Shown here: piece by piece, positions 42,481-50,418 of the stretch
How the letters are laid out: each line of letters opens with the position of its first letter
Position numbering within the stretch: the stretch's first letter is position 1
Source of the DNA: Halobacteriales archaeon QS_4_66_20
Lineage (GTDB): Archaea > Halobacteriota > Halobacteria > Halobacteriales > Haloarculaceae
Assembly: GCA_003021015.1 (NCBI GenBank)
Contig: PXRK01000056.1
Coordinates: forward strand, 1 to 54,426
Reading direction: 5' to 3'
Length of the DNA: 54,426 nucleotides
Notes under the pieces: generated by a model
What the model saw: the letters and a program-made list of their open reading frames with translations, nothing else
Told to the model about the DNA's origin: nothing
The model's database searches: none
Program-made: the position numbers and the translations under genes

Positions 42481-43641
42481 ATGTCCACGACCGGCCGTTC
42501 CGAGGCGGACGCCCCCGCTGCCAGCGACGTCGCTGGCCGGCTCGAGAGCGCCGCGTTCGTCCGCCTGCTCGCCGCACGGACGGCGGGTGGAGTCGCGGCC
42601 GCGGGGCTGCTCGCGGACGTGCTCGACGACTGTGGTGTCCCCTACCAGACCTCCGTCGTCGGCCTGCCGGCAGCTGCGACGAACGGGACGGACACAGACG
42701 TGACGCTCGCACTCGGTCGGCCGGCCGAAACGGGACAGACGGCAGTCGGCGCCGGCGGCGACCCTGCGGCAACTGCCGCGTACGACGTGGCGGCGGAACT
42801 CGGCTCGCCGGACCCGGTGCTGGCGCTGGCCGGCACCATCGGGAGCGGCCACCAGCCGGGCAGTGATCTGCTCGGCGACGTGACCGAGCGTGGCGTCGAG
42901 CGGCGGCCGGGGATTGCAGCCCCCGGGGTCGACCCGACAGACGCGCTGGCGCACTCGGCGCTCGTGCACGCGTCGTTCTCCGGCGACCGCGAGGCGGCAG
43001 CCGAGACGCTCGCCAGCCTGGAGTTGCCTGAAACGCTCGACGCGGACGCCCGCCAGCAGGTGGCATCCGCCGTCGCGCTTGCCGTCGCCGGCGACCAATC
43101 GGCGACAGAGCGCGGGACGCACGCGGTCGAACGGTTCCTGCGTCCGCTCGCGGGCGGGCCGTTCGGAACGGTCGGCGGTTTCGGCGACGTGCTCGCCGCG
43201 ACGGCGCGGGAGCGGCCCGGCCTCGCGACGATGCTCGCGCTCGGCGGCGGCGACACCGAGACGGCGCTGTCTGTCTGGCGCGACCACGGGACGCGAGCGC
43301 ACGAAGCAGTGAGGGAGGCCGCGACGGGCCGATACGACGGGCTGTACGTCGCCCGCGCGACGCCATCCGACGGGGCCACTCCCGTCGGAACGGTCGCCCG
43401 CCTCCTCTGTGCGTACCGCTCGCCCGAACCGGTCGTTCTCGTCGTCGCAGACGGCGTCGCCGAGGCGCGCGCAGCGGGCGTTGGACCCGATACCACAGAC
43501 CCAGCGGGGATCGGCCGGGCGATGGCCGAGGCAGCAGCGCAGGTCGGCGGCGACGGCGCAGGGACGGCCACTCGCGGCCGCGCGACGTACGACTGCTCGC
43601 CGACCGAGTTCGTCGCGGCGTTCAGGGAGGTGTTCCAGTGA
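42481..43641 (+). CDS. DHH/RecJ-like protein with degenerate catalytic motifs
   Basis: 386 residues. The fold order is that of RecJ/DHH phosphoesterases: FVRLLAARTAGGVAAAGLLA sits where active enzymes have an H-x-D-A-D-G motif, LALGRP where a D-x-G is expected, and a DHHA1-like C-terminal half follows (RYDGLYVARATP, GTVARLLCAY). All metal-binding Asp/His residues appear to be lost, so it is probably a non-catalytic structural protein, comparable in principle to Cdc45. It starts one base after the S15 stop and overlaps Pcc1 by 4 bp. This position in the S15-Pcc1-S3Ae cluster is typical of haloarchaea. Confidence 0.8.
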   Translation: MSTTGRSEADAPAASDVAGRLESAAFVRLLAARTAGGVAAAGLLADVLDDCGVPYQTSVVGLPAAATNGTDTDVTLALGRPAETGQTAVGAGGDPAATAAYDVAAELGSPDPVLALAGTIGSGHQPGSDLLGDVTERGVERRPGIAAPGVDPTDALAHSALVHASFSGDREAAAETLASLELPETLDADARQQVASAVALAVAGDQSATERGTHAVERFLRPLAGGPFGTVGGFGDVLAATARERPGLATMLALGGGDTETALSVWRDHGTRAHEAVREAATGRYDGLYVARATPSDGATPVGTVARLLCAYRSPEPVVLVVADGVAEARAAGVGPDTTDPAGIGRAMAEAAAQVGGDGAGTATRGRATYDCSPTEFVAAFREVFQ

Positions 43642-43901
43642 CGGACGACTCGCGTCGTGCGCGGCTCGAAACCTGCCACGGCGACGCGGGAACGGCGCGC
43701 CGGATCGCCGAGGCAGTCCGCCCGGACAACACGACAGAGATGGAGACAGTCCTCAACGACGACCGGATCGTCACGGAGATCAGCCGCGGGACGACCGGTG
43801 GTTTGCAGACGACTGTGGACGACTACGTGGTCAATCTCGCGACAGCGGCACAGCTTGCAACCGCGGACGGGGATCCGTCCACCGACACACACGACACATG
43901 A
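43638..43901 (+). CDS. pcc1: KEOPS complex subunit Pcc1
   Basis: 87 residues from GTG at 43638. AEAVRPDNTTEMETVLNDDR and IVTEISRGTTGGLQTTVDDY with VVNLATAAQLA are the Pcc1 pattern. It is the dimerisation subunit of KEOPS, which makes N6-threonylcarbamoyladenosine (t6A) in ANN-decoding tRNAs with Kae1, Bud32 and Cgi121; those are not in this window. It overlaps the upstream DHH-like gene (GTGA) and the S3Ae gene (ATGA), so translation is coupled across the cluster. Confidence 0.92.
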   Translation: MTDDSRRARLETCHGDAGTARRIAEAVRPDNTTEMETVLNDDRIVTEISRGTTGGLQTTVDDYVVNLATAAQLATADGDPSTDTHDT

Positions 43902-44521
43902 GCGAACGATCAGTCTCACGACAGAAGCAGCAAAAACAGTGGTACACAGTACAGGCTCCCGAGCAGTTCGACAGGGAGAAACTCGGCGAGACGCCAGCCG
44001 ACGAATCGGACAAGGTGCTCGGTCGCACGATCGAGACGACGCTGGGTGACATCCGAAACGACGCCAGCGGCAACAACACCAAACTCACGTTCAAGATCAC
44101 CGAGGTGGCCAGCGACACGGCCTACACCGAGTTCATCAAACACGAGATGACGCGGGACTACCTGCGGAGTCTCGTCCGCCGCGGCTCCTCGAAGATCGAG
44201 GCGTACGTCACGGTGCTGACCAGCGACGACTACCGCGTCCAGATCCAGCCCGTCGCGCTGACGACGAAGTCGGCCGACGAGAGCCAGGAGAAGGCGATCC
44301 GCCGCGAGATGATCGACCTGGTCGAGGACGCCGCCGCCGAGCGGACGTTCGACGACCTCGTCGACAGCGTCGTCGAGGGACGCCTCTCCTCGGCGATCTA
44401 CAACGAGACCAAGACCATCTACCCGCTCCGCCGGGTGGAGGTCCAGAAGCTGACTCTCGAGGCCCGGCCCGAGGAAGTCGCCGCCGAAGAGGAGACCAGC
44501 GTTGACGTCAGCGAGGACTGA
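43898..44521 (+). CDS. rps3ae: 30S ribosomal protein S3Ae (eS1)
   Basis: 207 residues. KQQKQWYTVQAPEQFDREKL, GRTIETTLGDI, HEMTRDYLRSLVRRGSSKIE and YPLRRVEVQKLTLEARP are conserved in archaeal eS1. It is a small-subunit protein near the mRNA exit. The ATG at 43898 overlaps the Pcc1 stop. It ends with an acidic tail. It is last in the translation-linked cluster and is followed by a transposon scar. Confidence 0.97.
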   Translation: MSERSVSRQKQQKQWYTVQAPEQFDREKLGETPADESDKVLGRTIETTLGDIRNDASGNNTKLTFKITEVASDTAYTEFIKHEMTRDYLRSLVRRGSSKIEAYVTVLTSDDYRVQIQPVALTTKSADESQEKAIRREMIDLVEDAAAERTFDDLVDSVVEGRLSSAIYNETKTIYPLRRVEVQKLTLEARPEEVAAEEETSVDVSED

Positions 44522-44550
44522 CCTCGATTCGCGCGTCGATTGACGTTTAG

Positions 44551-44590
44551 CAAGCGGAAGCCTCACCTTTCAGGGCGGGGAGGAAGTCAA
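44551..44590 (+). repeat. Orphan right end of a TnpB (IS200/IS605) element
   Basis: CAAGCGGAAGCCTCACC followed by TTTCAGGGCGGGGAGGAAGT is the typical 3' end (omega-RNA scaffold) of haloarchaeal TnpB elements. No tnpB gene remains, so this is a deletion scar; bases after about 44588 would be its guide. It lies 30 bp after the S3Ae stop. Confidence 0.65.
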
Positions 44591-44651
44591 GCTGACGACG
44601 CAGTCTTTCCGATGCGGCACGAACGACTGGAGTAGCGGCGCTGACGCCCCG

Positions 44652-47048
44652 TCACGTGTTGAACTCGATCCTGGCGACGGTGCCCTCGCCGTTCCGTTCG
44701 AACGCGAGCGTCGCGTCGGAGTAGTCGACCACGCGGTCGACGATCCACAGGCCGGCACCGCTGCCGTGTTCCAGCGCCGACTCGCCGTGTTTGTCGAGCA
44801 CGTCCACCTCGTAGTCCGGGATGCCGGGGCCGTTATCGGTGACTTCCAGAACCACGCGGTCGCCGTTCTGCGAGACGCTGATCTCGATGCGGGGCGTCGC
44901 GTCGGTGGCACCGTGCTCGATGCCGTTCTCGACGAGGTGGTGGATCGCGACCGGAAAGTTGGGGTGGACCAGCACCGAGGGCTCACCTTCGATGTTCGTC
45001 GTGACGTGGGCAGCGGGATACTCGCTTTGAATCTGCATCACGATGTCGTCGACGATTTCGGGGAGCGACAGTTCCTCGCGGCGGTCCCGGTTGGTGACGA
45101 TGTGGCGGATGTCCCGTGCGTGCTCCGCGGTCGACTGGAGGCTCGCGGAGCGGTCGATGATCCGCTGGGCGTTGGCGGCCACCTCGGCGTTGCCCTTCTG
45201 CTGGATCTCCCTGGCGAACCCCTGGATGATCGTGAGGACGTTCCGGATGTTGTGCCGGAGGATGCGGGCGAGCACCTGGTCGAGCAGTTCGAGTTCGCGC
45301 CGCCGGCTGGTCAGCCGCATCGTCGTCTCGACGTTCGCGCTCAGCGTCTCCAGGAGCCGCCGTTCCGGCTCGCCGAAGCTGTCGGTGTACGTCGAGCCGC
45401 TGATCAGCACGCCGAACTCGCCGATCGGGACGACGAGCTCCGACCTGATGACGCTGTCCTCGTTGTGGATCTCGTCGTGCTCGTCGATGTCCGGGACAAG
45501 CCGGATCTCCTTGTCCCGGAACGCCCGCCAGGCGATGCTACCGTCGTCGGTGTACGTCGGAATCTCCTCGAACAGGAACTGTGCCTTCTCGGTCGCTGCC
45601 AGCGGCACGAGCGCGTCCTGGCCCGCGTCGTACTCCCAGATCGCCGACAGCGGCATATCGAGTACATTCGGGATCCGGGACAGTACTGCCTCTGCGACCT
45701 CTTCGTGAGTGTCCGCTTCCAGCGTCTCCCGCGTAACGGCCTGGATCTCTTCCAGCCCCTCAGCACGCTGGGCCCGGTCGAGCGCGGTTTCGACTAGCGT
45801 CGCGAGTAGTCGCAGGAAATCGAGGTCGACCTCGTCGAATGCGTCAGGGTCGAGCGACGAGATCATGAACACGCCGTGTTTCCCCAGCGGCAGAACGATC
45901 AGGCTCCCCACGGGCATCGACCCGTCGGGAAGCTGGCCATCGTATGAGGCCGTGTCCTCGATCATCACCGGCTCGTCCGAGTCGTATGCCTGCCACACTA
46001 TGGTGTCGCGGTCGGTGTATGGCCCCGGCTCACCTTCGAGCTCGGACTCGACCTTCTCGTTGACTGCGACAGGGACCAGCGCCTCCTGGCTGCGATCGTA
46101 GAGGTGGAGGGCGACGATCGAGTCTCCGACCAGCTCCTCGGCCGCTGTCAGCGCCCGGCGACACACCGCCTCGCGGTTGCTGGCCGTGAAGATCCGTTCG
46201 GTTTCGTCGTAGAGCTGTTCGAGCCGGCGCTGCCTGGCCTTCTCGTCGGTGACGTCGACGTACATTGCGACGTGTTCGTGGGCGTCACCGGCCTCGATCG
46301 GCGCTCCCCTGAACAGAAACGTGCCCATCCCGTCTGCCGTCTTCCGCCGAACCTCCCTCGTCATCGTCCGGCCATCCCTGGCGTACTCGTCCAGGGATTT
46401 GGCCTCGTCGCGGGCCCGTTCGTCATCGGGAACGATCACGTCGTTGAGGTTCCGACCGACCACCTGTGAGGCGGGAAAGCCGAACGTCTCCTCGAAGGCC
46501 GCGTTGACCTGCTCGACGGTCGGCTCGCCGTCCCTGAAGACGGTGTGGACGACCGGTTCCTGGATCGTTTCGAACACGGCCTCGAACCGGTTGCGGTCCT
46601 CCCGAAGCGACGATTCGCTCCGCGTTCCGCGGCAGTTCTCCGCGAGTTTCTCGTTGACGGCACTCAGCGAGGCCACCAGTTGATCGTCGAACGTCTCCTC
46701 CTGGCCTGCGAGCACCAGCGCACCGAACAACGGGAGGGCCATCAGGCAGTAGCTCTCCCCTTCGTCCGAGCGGCCGCGAACCGGGAACTGCTGGTCAGGG
46801 GCCAGGTCGTGCAGTCGGTCGATGCCGGTGCTTAGGGCGCTCTCGGGCTCCGGCGTCGCCGGCATCGCCGTGACGAGCTGGTACGTGTCGTCGCTGGCGT
46901 GGTGTTCAAGCACTGCGCCGCCGGTGCAGTCGAGCTGTTCGACGTACGCCGAAAGGGCGCGCTCGACCGTCGCCCGGAGCGTTGTTCCTCGGCCGATCGC
47001 GAGCGAAATCTCGTACACCGCCTCGAGCTGCTCCCTGCTTTCGTTCAT
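44652..47048 (-). CDS. Multi-GAF/PAS histidine kinase
   Basis: 798 residues, no membrane segment. GAF 1 is at about 1-145, PAS at about 150-275 (FEAVFETIQEPVVHTVFRDG), GAF 2 at about 280-430, and GAF 3 at about 435-590. The H-box is LARILRHNIRNVLTIIQGF, with the phosphorylated His near residue 606. The ATPase domain has the N-box HHLVENGIEHGA, G1 VTDNGPGIP and G2 GSGAGLWIVDRVV. A cytoplasmic sensor kinase; no response regulator is adjacent, as is common in haloarchaea. The ATG at 47048 is followed by the helix MNESREQLEAVYEIS. The C-terminus is short, without receiver domain. Confidence 0.92.
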   Translation of the reverse strand: MNESREQLEAVYEISLAIGRGTTLRATVERALSAYVEQLDCTGGAVLEHHASDDTYQLVTAMPATPEPESALSTGIDRLHDLAPDQQFPVRGRSDEGESYCLMALPLFGALVLAGQEETFDDQLVASLSAVNEKLAENCRGTRSESSLREDRNRFEAVFETIQEPVVHTVFRDGEPTVEQVNAAFEETFGFPASQVVGRNLNDVIVPDDERARDEAKSLDEYARDGRTMTREVRRKTADGMGTFLFRGAPIEAGDAHEHVAMYVDVTDEKARQRRLEQLYDETERIFTASNREAVCRRALTAAEELVGDSIVALHLYDRSQEALVPVAVNEKVESELEGEPGPYTDRDTIVWQAYDSDEPVMIEDTASYDGQLPDGSMPVGSLIVLPLGKHGVFMISSLDPDAFDEVDLDFLRLLATLVETALDRAQRAEGLEEIQAVTRETLEADTHEEVAEAVLSRIPNVLDMPLSAIWEYDAGQDALVPLAATEKAQFLFEEIPTYTDDGSIAWRAFRDKEIRLVPDIDEHDEIHNEDSVIRSELVVPIGEFGVLISGSTYTDSFGEPERRLLETLSANVETTMRLTSRRRELELLDQVLARILRHNIRNVLTIIQGFAREIQQKGNAEVAANAQRIIDRSASLQSTAEHARDIRHIVTNRDRREELSLPEIVDDIVMQIQSEYPAAHVTTNIEGEPSVLVHPNFPVAIHHLVENGIEHGATDATPRIEISVSQNGDRVVLEVTDNGPGIPDYEVDVLDKHGESALEHGSGAGLWIVDRVVDYSDATLAFERNGEGTVARIEFNT

Positions 47049-47188
47049 GTATTCATCTCGACACCTGTCTATACGTCGCCACCCCAGAGTACATAGTACC
47101 TATAGGAAGCTACTGGTATACAAATGTGGCGACAATTTTACTATCTGTCTCTTTCAGAACAAATGTGCAATACAGTCGATAAATCGTC

Positions 47189-47299
47189 ATACGGTCGTGC
47201 GTGATTATTTTCAGCACTGGGGCCCAATAGTGTTGGTTTCACGGGTTGAAACGCCCAACACGCGATTCTATAGCGGTACAAAGTTACGCACGACCGTAT
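47189..47299. repeat. 111-bp inverted-repeat element, GTCGTGCG arm type
   Basis: The left arm 47189-47204 ATACGGTCGTGCGTGA faces the right arm 47284-47299 TTACGCACGACCGTAT; 15 of 16 pair and the exception would be G-U in RNA. The inside holds GGTTTCACGGGTTGAAACG, another small hairpin. It lies about 140 bp upstream of the kinase gene and 80 bp beyond the halocyanin gene. Confidence 0.82.
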
Positions 47300-47379
47300 C
47301 AGATCTTCTGTCCGGACGAGTACCTGGGGACGCCGGTCAGTCTGCCCACCGGAGGGCTAGTGGGCTCGGTCGCCAGCCG

Positions 47380-47802
47380 TTACTCACCGCGCTCTACGCG
47401 GACGGTCCCGACCATGCCCGCACTGAGGTGAGGGACGCAGAAGTAGTCGTACTGACCGGGAACGGTGAACTCGTGTTCGAACGTGTCACCCTGTTTCAAC
47501 ACGCCACCGTTGTCGCTTTCCCAGGCCTGCTCGGCCTCGGTCTGGCTGTCGAACCCTCCCGAGGCAAAAAACGACGCATCGTCGGGGTAGGCGTCCTGAA
47601 AGGCCGTGACGGTGTGGCCGTGAGAGCTGGTGTTTCGCCAGGTGACCGTCGTACCTGCGGTGACGGTTAGCTCCTCGGGTCTGAAGCTGTCGATGCTCAT
47701 CCCGACGTCGTACTCGCTGGCCCCGGCGCCACCGTCGAGACAGCCTGCGACGGCGACCGTGGTGCCAGCCCCGACAGTCGCGAGGAACGTCCGGCGATGC
47801 AT
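47380..47802 (-). CDS. Halocyanin-like type I copper lipoprotein
   Basis: 140 residues. MHRRTFLATVGAGTTVAVAGC has a short Tat signal (HRRTFL) and a lipobox Cys at residue 21, so it should be lipid-anchored outside the membrane. The cupredoxin fold carries copper ligands: His in SSHGHTVTAF, Cys and His in YFCVPHLSAGM, and the axial Met at its end. It is an electron carrier in respiratory or redox chains. The partner is unknown. Element 47849-47959 lies 46 bp upstream of the start. Confidence 0.92.
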   Translation of the reverse strand: MHRRTFLATVGAGTTVAVAGCLDGGAGASEYDVGMSIDSFRPEELTVTAGTTVTWRNTSSHGHTVTAFQDAYPDDASFFASGGFDSQTEAEQAWESDNGGVLKQGDTFEHEFTVPGQYDYFCVPHLSAGMVGTVRVERGE

Positions 47803-47848
47803 AGCTGACTCTCAGGATTGGACAGGTATATGGGTCGCGGTTTTTCTC

Positions 47849-47959
47849 ATACTGTCGGACGTGACTCTGTTAGACGTCAGGACAGGATATTTACGAGTAT
47901 CGACCGTGAGACCCCTGATTTGTGTCGAGATGGCGTACCCGAATCAGGCCCAGGTGTAT
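47849..47959. repeat. 111-bp element, copy with degenerate right arm
   Basis: The left arm 47849-47864 ATACTGTCGGACGTGA is followed by CTCTGT, the family consensus. At the expected distance 47944-47959 reads TCAGGCCCAGGTGTAT, which pairs at 10 of 16 positions and resembles the right arm of copy E (TCACGTCCGGGTGTAT). It is located in the divergent gap between halocyanin and ptsH. Confidence 0.6.
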
Positions 47960-48023
47960 CGAGACATCCCTGCCGGAACTGGACCGTCAGAACTTCTAAG
48001 ATGGTTCTGCACCATCACGGGGT

Positions 48024-48308
48024 ATGGAACGTACTATCACAGTGGTGCCCGAGGACGGGTTGCACGCGCGCCCGGCTTCGAAGTTCGTCCAGACGGCCGG
48101 CGGGTTCAATGCGACAGTGACAGTATCGCGAGCCGACGGGGACGGTTCGGAAGCCAGAGCGGACAGCATGCTCGCGGTGACGGGGCTTGGTGTGCGCGGC
48201 GGCGACGACGTGCGACTGGTCGCAGAGGGACCGGACGCCGAGGACGCACTCGATGCGCTGGAGGGCGTTCTGACAACCCCTGCGGATGAACTCGAGGACG
48301 ATGAGTGA
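48024..48308 (+). CDS. ptsH: Phosphocarrier protein HPr
   Basis: 94 residues. PEDGLHARPASKFVQ contains the phospho-accepting His14, and ADSMLAVTGLGVRGGDDV is the conserved second half. An acidic tail of about 10 residues (TPADELEDDE) is haloarchaeal. HPr takes phosphate from enzyme I and here most likely passes it to DhaM encoded nearby. It overlaps ptsI by 8 bp, so the pair is coupled. The ATG is at 48024. Confidence 0.95.
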   Translation: MERTITVVPEDGLHARPASKFVQTAGGFNATVTVSRADGDGSEARADSMLAVTGLGVRGGDDVRLVAEGPDAEDALDALEGVLTTPADELEDDE

Positions 48309-50004
48309 AGATCGGCTCGACGGGATCGGCGTAACGCCGATGAACGGCGTCGGGTCAGTCTGGTGGTTCGACGCCGGGATCGACCTGCCGTCAGACACGG
48401 GGGACCGCGATCCAGGCGAAGAACGCGAGCGATACGAAGCCGCCCGCTCGACCGTTGACGCGGCGCTGGCACAAGAGCGGAAGACGGTCGCCGAGCGTAT
48501 CGGCGAGGAGGAGGCAGCGGTGTTCGACGCCCACCGGCAGTTCCTGACCGACCCCGAAATCGAGGACGAGATCGAGGCACGCATCGCGGAGGGCACAGCG
48601 GCCGAACACGCCGTGAACGAGGCCTACGCCGCGGGCATCGAACGCTTAGAAGACATGGAGGGGATGATGGCCGAGCGTGCCGATGACCTGCGCGACGTTC
48701 GTGATCGGTTATTGCGTGCGCTGGTCGGCGAGCAGGACGACGGGGAATCGATCCCCGACGACGCAGTGGTCACAGCGGAACGGCTCACGCCGAGCGAGAC
48801 GGCGGGGCTCGACCCGGAGCGGATCGCGGGCATCGCGACCGTGACGGGCGGAGCGACCGCCCACGCCGCGATCATCGCCCGGTCGATGGGGTTGCCCGCT
48901 GTCGTCGGGATCGGCGAGGAACTCTCGGCTGTCGAGGCGGGGACGCGCGTGCTGGTGGACGGCGACAGCGGCGCCGTGGTCGTCGACCCGGACCGGGGGG
49001 CGGTCGAGCGCGCCAAAGCCCGCGAGACGGTGCCACCGATCATCGATCGCGTCGAGACTGCGGACGGGACGGGGATCGAGGTGGCCGCAAACGTCGGCAG
49101 CGCCGCCGAGGCGGAGGCGGCCGCGGCACAGGGCGCCGACGGCGTCGGCCTGTTCCGGACGGAGTTCCTGTTTCAGGACCGGCCAGCACCGCCGGACGAG
49201 GACGAGCAGCGAGCAGCCTACGAATCGGCGATGGCGTCGTTCGACCCGGCAGATCGCGTGATCGTGCGGACGCTGGATGTCGGGGGCGACAAACCCATCC
49301 CGTACCTGGATCTGGATCCCGAGGAGAACGGATTCATGGGGGCGCGCGGGATCCGGCTCTCGCTGCAGGAGCACGCTGACCTCTTCGAGACACAGCTATC
49401 GGCGCTACTGCGTGCCGCGGCCAGCGACGAGGGCGCGTCACTCGCAGTGATGGTTCCGATGGTCACGACAGCCGAGGAGGTCGAAGCGACACTCGATACG
49501 GTCGAGGCCGTCGCTGCGGATCTGTCCGACCGCGGCGTTGCTCACGATCGCCCCGAAATCGGCGTCATGGTCGAGACGCCAGCGGCCGCCGACATCGCGG
49601 ACGTGCTCGCCGACAGGGTCGACTTTCTCAGCATCGGGACCAACGACCTCGCGGGCTACGTGATGGCCGCGCGCCGTGACGCTGAGAGAGTCACAGCCCT
49701 CCACGACCCGTTGCACCCGGGGGTCGTCCGTGCGATCGACCGGACGGTCCGCCTCGGTCACGCGGGCGACGCGTGGGTCGGCATGTGCGGCGAGATGGCT
49801 GGCGATCCGCGGCTGACGCCACTGCTGCTGGGCCTCGGCCTGGACGAACTCTCGGCGAGCGCCGTCTCGATCCCGCGGCTCAAACGCCGCGTCCGCGAGG
49901 TCGACACGCGGGAGGCACGCGATCTCGCAGGGCGGGCCATAGACGCTGGGACGCTCGCGGAGGTCGAGAAGCTACTGGACGACCCGTCGGACCCGACCGA
50001 CTGA
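48301..50004 (+). CDS. ptsI: Phosphoenolpyruvate-protein phosphotransferase (PTS enzyme I)
   Basis: 567 residues. The active-site His lies in GGATAHAAIIARSMGLPAVVG. The PEP-binding barrel has GLFRTEFLF, MGARGIRLSL, PMVTTAEE, GVMVETPAAADIADVLA and FLSIGTNDLAGYV. The conserved Cys is in GMCGEMAGD. It starts the phosphorelay PEP - EI - HPr. ATG at 48301 (MSEDRLDGIGVTPM) overlaps the ptsH end. It converges with the dhaKLM operon, 24 bp between stops. No sugar-specific EII genes are in the window, which favours dihydroxyacetone as the acceptor. Confidence 0.96.
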   Translation: MSEDRLDGIGVTPMNGVGSVWWFDAGIDLPSDTGDRDPGEERERYEAARSTVDAALAQERKTVAERIGEEEAAVFDAHRQFLTDPEIEDEIEARIAEGTAAEHAVNEAYAAGIERLEDMEGMMAERADDLRDVRDRLLRALVGEQDDGESIPDDAVVTAERLTPSETAGLDPERIAGIATVTGGATAHAAIIARSMGLPAVVGIGEELSAVEAGTRVLVDGDSGAVVVDPDRGAVERAKARETVPPIIDRVETADGTGIEVAANVGSAAEAEAAAAQGADGVGLFRTEFLFQDRPAPPDEDEQRAAYESAMASFDPADRVIVRTLDVGGDKPIPYLDLDPEENGFMGARGIRLSLQEHADLFETQLSALLRAAASDEGASLAVMVPMVTTAEEVEATLDTVEAVAADLSDRGVAHDRPEIGVMVETPAAADIADVLADRVDFLSIGTNDLAGYVMAARRDAERVTALHDPLHPGVVRAIDRTVRLGHAGDAWVGMCGEMAGDPRLTPLLLGLGLDELSASAVSIPRLKRRVREVDTREARDLAGRAIDAGTLAEVEKLLDDPSDPTD

Positions 50005-50028
50005 TAGTGATCGGACTCGCGCCTTTCC

Positions 50029-50418
50029 TCAGTCCAGTTTGCGATACTCGCGTGCCTCTTCGGCCTTTTCGAGCACCGTCTCGACAGTGGTATCGCCGGA
50101 CGCTGCGGCGACGGCGGCGTTGAGCGCGCCCTCCAGCAGCGGTGCGTCCGCGATGCGAGCGTCGGTCTCGTCCTCGACGGCCTCGATTGCAATCTCCGCG
50201 TTCATGACCGCGCTGCCGAGGTCGACCAGGACCACCACGCCGTCGCCGTCGTCCGCCTCGCGTATCGCCGCCTCGATGTCGGGCGCGAGCGTCCCGATTC
50301 CGCCGTCCGGGCCGCCGCCGGCCGGGACGATTCCGGCGTCGCCGCCCATCTCGGTGGCTACCTCGGCGACCCCGTCCGCGGCACGCTCGCTGTGAGAGAC
50401 GACGACGATGCCGACCAT
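50029..50418 (-). CDS. dhaM: PTS-dependent dihydroxyacetone kinase, phosphotransferase subunit DhaM
   Basis: 129 residues. A single EIIA-Man-like domain: VGIVVVSHSERAADGVAEV has the phosphorylated His9, and VVVLVDLGSAVMNAEIAIE is the conserved core. Unlike Escherichia coli DhaM it lacks fused HPr and EI domains, which are supplied here by ptsH and ptsI. It transfers phosphate to the ADP bound in DhaL. Its start directly abuts the dhaL stop (50418/50419). Confidence 0.94.
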   Translation of the reverse strand: MVGIVVVSHSERAADGVAEVATEMGGDAGIVPAGGGPDGGIGTLAPDIEAAIREADDGDGVVVLVDLGSAVMNAEIAIEAVEDETDARIADAPLLEGALNAAVAAASGDTTVETVLEKAEEAREYRKLD

